Source: Alphaproteobacteria bacterium (GTDB lineage: Bacteria; Pseudomonadota; Alphaproteobacteria; Puniceispirillales; Puniceispirillaceae). From it: a DNA stretch of 8,319 nt. This document shows positions 7,100-8,319 of the stretch, piece by piece. A program made the position numbers and the translations under genes. The stretch spans positions 1 through 8,319 of the forward strand of contig WTHY01000129.1 of the NCBI GenBank assembly GCA_011522945.1, in the 5' to 3' direction. Under the pieces are notes generated by a model. That model saw only the letters and a list, made by a program, of their open reading frames with translations. It was not told the DNA's origin and made no database searches. Each line of letters opens with the position of its first letter. The first letter of the stretch is position 1.

Positions 7100-8206
7100 T
7101 TATTCTCCAGAAATGAAGCTTGGGTCAAACTCAAATATGATATAGTCCTTCCACTGTTCATATTTATCAGCCGGCAAGGGTAATGGACTTGCCTCTAATA
7201 CAGCGCGCCGTGCTGCATCCGCAGCTACACGGAAGCTTTTATCCGCCCGATAGCGCATACGATTTTCAATCTCCACTGTCTCAACTGTTCCATCACGTTG
7301 CGGCCTCACTATTCTTACCGTCACGCGTAATTTATGCGCATTGGCCGCCCCAACAGGCGGCGACCAGAATTGAGTGATATGCGCACGCAACCTATCAATT
7401 TCTGACATGCCGATTGGCGTTGGGCGGGTAGGTGTATTTGTCTGCACCGCCTGTTCCAAGGCAGCTGTCATCTCATCTTCAGCTTTATCTTGCGCATCAG
7501 CTCGCTTTTTTGGTGCATCTGGCTTTGAGGCGGCAGAGGCCTTCGCCAGATTCTGCAAAACACCTGTTAAAGCCTGGTCTCTATCCTTCTGCTTTTGCTC
7601 TTTAGCGAGTTTATTCACCCTATCACGCAGGCGGGCCGCTGCATCCGGGTCAGCTTTTGGCCTTGGGGCTGGTTTAGCAGTCGGCTTTGGCTTTGGTTTG
7701 GCTGCCGGTTCTGGCTTCGGTTTTGGCTTCGGCTTCGCCGTTGGCACAGCTGGCTTTTTCGGTGCCTTTGGACGGCTAACCGGTATAGCGATATCAACCT
7801 TTTCAACTGGCTGAGCCTTTGGTTTAGGTAATGGCACATCTACTGCGCTTTTCTTATCAGGGATGATTTCAGCTGCATCAGACGGATCTGCTTTTGGTGC
7901 AGGCTTTGGTTCAGGCACAGGCTTAATCTCAGCTTTCGGTGCTGGTTTCGGTGCTGGTGGCTTAGGCCGCTTTGGCGGCGCTGGCGGCGGCTTAGGCGCT
8001 GACCGTGAGGCAGAGGCTTTTTCCACCGTTTCAGCCTGTTTCTTTGCTGATGGTGCGAGATTGGTTTTTGGCACTGTGGCAACCACATCCACAATCACCA
8101 TTGGCTGCGCAATAGACCGGTCATCATCAAAAAATGGCCAGCTGATTGTAAAGAGCAAAACAACAGCAATATGCACAAATAAAGAGGTTAGAACCGGACG
8201 CAACAT
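7100..8206 (-). CDS. tolA: TolA, inner-membrane spanning protein of the Tol-Pal system
   Basis: This 368-residue protein links the TolQR motor to Pal and TolB at the outer membrane. Residues 5-25 form one hydrophobic anchor (LTSLFVHIAVVLLFTISWPF), and the rest would be periplasmic. Residues about 45-190 are a long Pro/Lys/Ala-rich stretch with KPKP, PAPK and PPAPP motifs. A charged, probably helical segment follows (about 190-255). The globular C-terminal domain is at about 264-364 and contains EIDRLRAHITQFWSPP and a basic V-R-I-V-R strand; this matches the TolA/TonB C-terminal fold that contacts Pal. The Pro-rich middle is more TonB-like than the Ala/Lys helix of E. coli TolA, as is common in alphaproteobacteria. 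The gene lies between tolR and tolB, which rules out an orphan TonB. The start is the ATG at 8206 because a stop lies just upstream in frame; its GAGGA is 13 bases away, which is unusually far. Confidence 0.93.
   Translation of the reverse strand: MLRPVLTSLFVHIAVVLLFTISWPFFDDDRSIAQPMVIVDVVATVPKTNLAPSAKKQAETVEKASASRSAPKPPPAPPKRPKPPAPKPAPKAEIKPVPEPKPAPKADPSDAAEIIPDKKSAVDVPLPKPKAQPVEKVDIAIPVSRPKAPKKPAVPTAKPKPKPKPEPAAKPKPKPTAKPAPRPKADPDAAARLRDRVNKLAKEQKQKDRDQALTGVLQNLAKASAASKPDAPKKRADAQDKAEDEMTAALEQAVQTNTPTRPTPIGMSEIDRLRAHITQFWSPPVGAANAHKLRVTVRIVRPQRDGTVETVEIENRMRYRADKSFRVAADAARRAVLEASPLPLPADKYEQWKDYIIFEFDPSFISGE
7652..7747 (-). repeat. Lys-Pro repeat tract in tolA
   Basis: Codons 154-185 of tolA encode tandem KP/PK units (AKPKPKPKPEP, then AKPKPKPTAKPAP). 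On the plus strand they appear as imperfect copies of a ggcttcggttttggctt-type unit. The wobble positions differ between copies, so this is an old, selected protein repeat more than a fresh DNA expansion. It would form an extended polyproline-like rod across the periplasm. The repeat also leaves long meaningless open frames on the opposite strand. Confidence 0.7.
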
Positions 8207-8209
8207 GGG

Positions 8210-8266
8210 TTACAGCTTGTCCTCAATTATATGACTATTCGATGTCTGTGGGCAGATACGGCGCAT
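8210..8266 (-). other. Small in-frame reading frame between tolR and tolA (18 codons)
   Basis: An ATG at 8266-8264, one base past the tolR stop (TAA-A-ATG), opens an 18-residue frame (MRRICPQTSNSHIIEDKL). It ends at TAA 8212-8210, three bases before the tolA ATG. It is in the same frame as tolA, so the message reads stop, CCC, ATG. The tolA ATG has only a distant GAGGA (8224-8220, 13-base spacing), so ribosomes terminating here could re-initiate at tolA. The frame has no recognisable Shine-Dalgarno sequence of its own and no known family resemblance. It may be chance; coupling is an inference from the spacing. Confidence 0.25.
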
Positions 8267-8267
8267 T

Positions 8268-8319
8268 TTACTGATCCGGCAGCTCAGCAACCAAGGCAAC
8301 ACGCTCGAAACCAGACGCT
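8268..8319 (-). CDS. tolR: TolR, C-terminal end only (partial)
   Basis: Only the last 16 codons and a TAA stop (8270-8268) are in the window; the gene continues beyond base 8319. The tail reads ASGFERVALVAELPDQ, with complete codons beginning at 8318. It fits the end of ExbD/TolR proteins, where a G-F-x-x-V/I-x-L-V strand closes the periplasmic domain. TolR is the inner-membrane partner of TolQ; together they use the proton gradient to energise TolA. The position directly before tolA on the same strand is the standard tolQ-tolR-tolA-tolB order and is the stronger part of the argument, since 16 residues alone are thin evidence. ExbD is the alternative family name, but the neighbours favour TolR. 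Confidence 0.75.
   Translation of the reverse strand, partial: ASGFERVALVAELPDQ

Noticed and set aside
7374..7814. Plus-strand frame rich in Gly-Phe-Gly repeats
   Set aside because: It is the antisense reading of the Lys-Pro codons of tolA; the repeats are explained by the tolA protein sequence.
1..8319. An undescribed system, mobile element, CRISPR array or phage remnant
   Set aside because: Every long frame on the coding strand belongs to a well-known conserved family in a standard gene order. No repeats with spacers, transposase, integrase or attachment sites were seen.

Overview
The window is the bulk of a Tol-Pal envelope-stability cluster followed by a tRNA-modification gene and a membrane protease gene. 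All genes are on the minus strand, so transcription runs from high to low coordinates. The order in that direction is tolR (last 16 codons only), tolA, tolB, pal, cpoB (ybgF), tilS, ftsH, and then about 110 bases leading into a further gene that lies outside the window. This is a classic alphaproteobacterial arrangement. The protein sequences (FtsH, TolB and Pal especially), a Pro/Lys-rich TolA and the moderate-to-low GC content suit a marine alphaproteobacterium, possibly of the SAR116 type. That last assignment is an impression from sequence style, not a search result.

Region by region: 8207-8319 holds the end of tolR and a 61-base gap that contains a small reading frame in phase with tolA. 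tolA fills 7100-8206. A 125-base gap with a plausible sigma70-type promoter leads to tolB (5610-6974). A hairpin sits directly behind tolB. A 309-base non-coding gap follows, then the Pal lipoprotein gene (4722-5300). A strong intrinsic terminator at 4659-4688 ends the Tol-Pal transcript. cpoB (3399-4589) starts a second group in which cpoB and tilS overlap by 17 bases and ftsH follows tilS after about 50 bases.

Together the first five proteins form the envelope-spanning Tol-Pal machine. TolR and TolA sit in the inner membrane, TolB and CpoB in the periplasm, and Pal is anchored in the outer membrane and bound to peptidoglycan. The machine constricts the outer membrane during division, with CpoB linking it to peptidoglycan synthesis. 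TilS (lysidine synthase for tRNA-Ile CAU) and FtsH (membrane AAA+ zinc protease) are essential housekeeping proteins that commonly travel with this cluster.

Four start codons matter for anyone using this annotation. ftsH most likely starts at a GTG (2055), pal at an ATG with a clear GGAG (5300), tolB at an ATG with a clear GAGG (6974), and tilS at a GTG inside the end of cpoB (3415). I found no mobile element, CRISPR array, tRNA or rRNA, and nothing that looks like an undescribed system. The points worth a second look are regulatory or structural details of a conserved locus.
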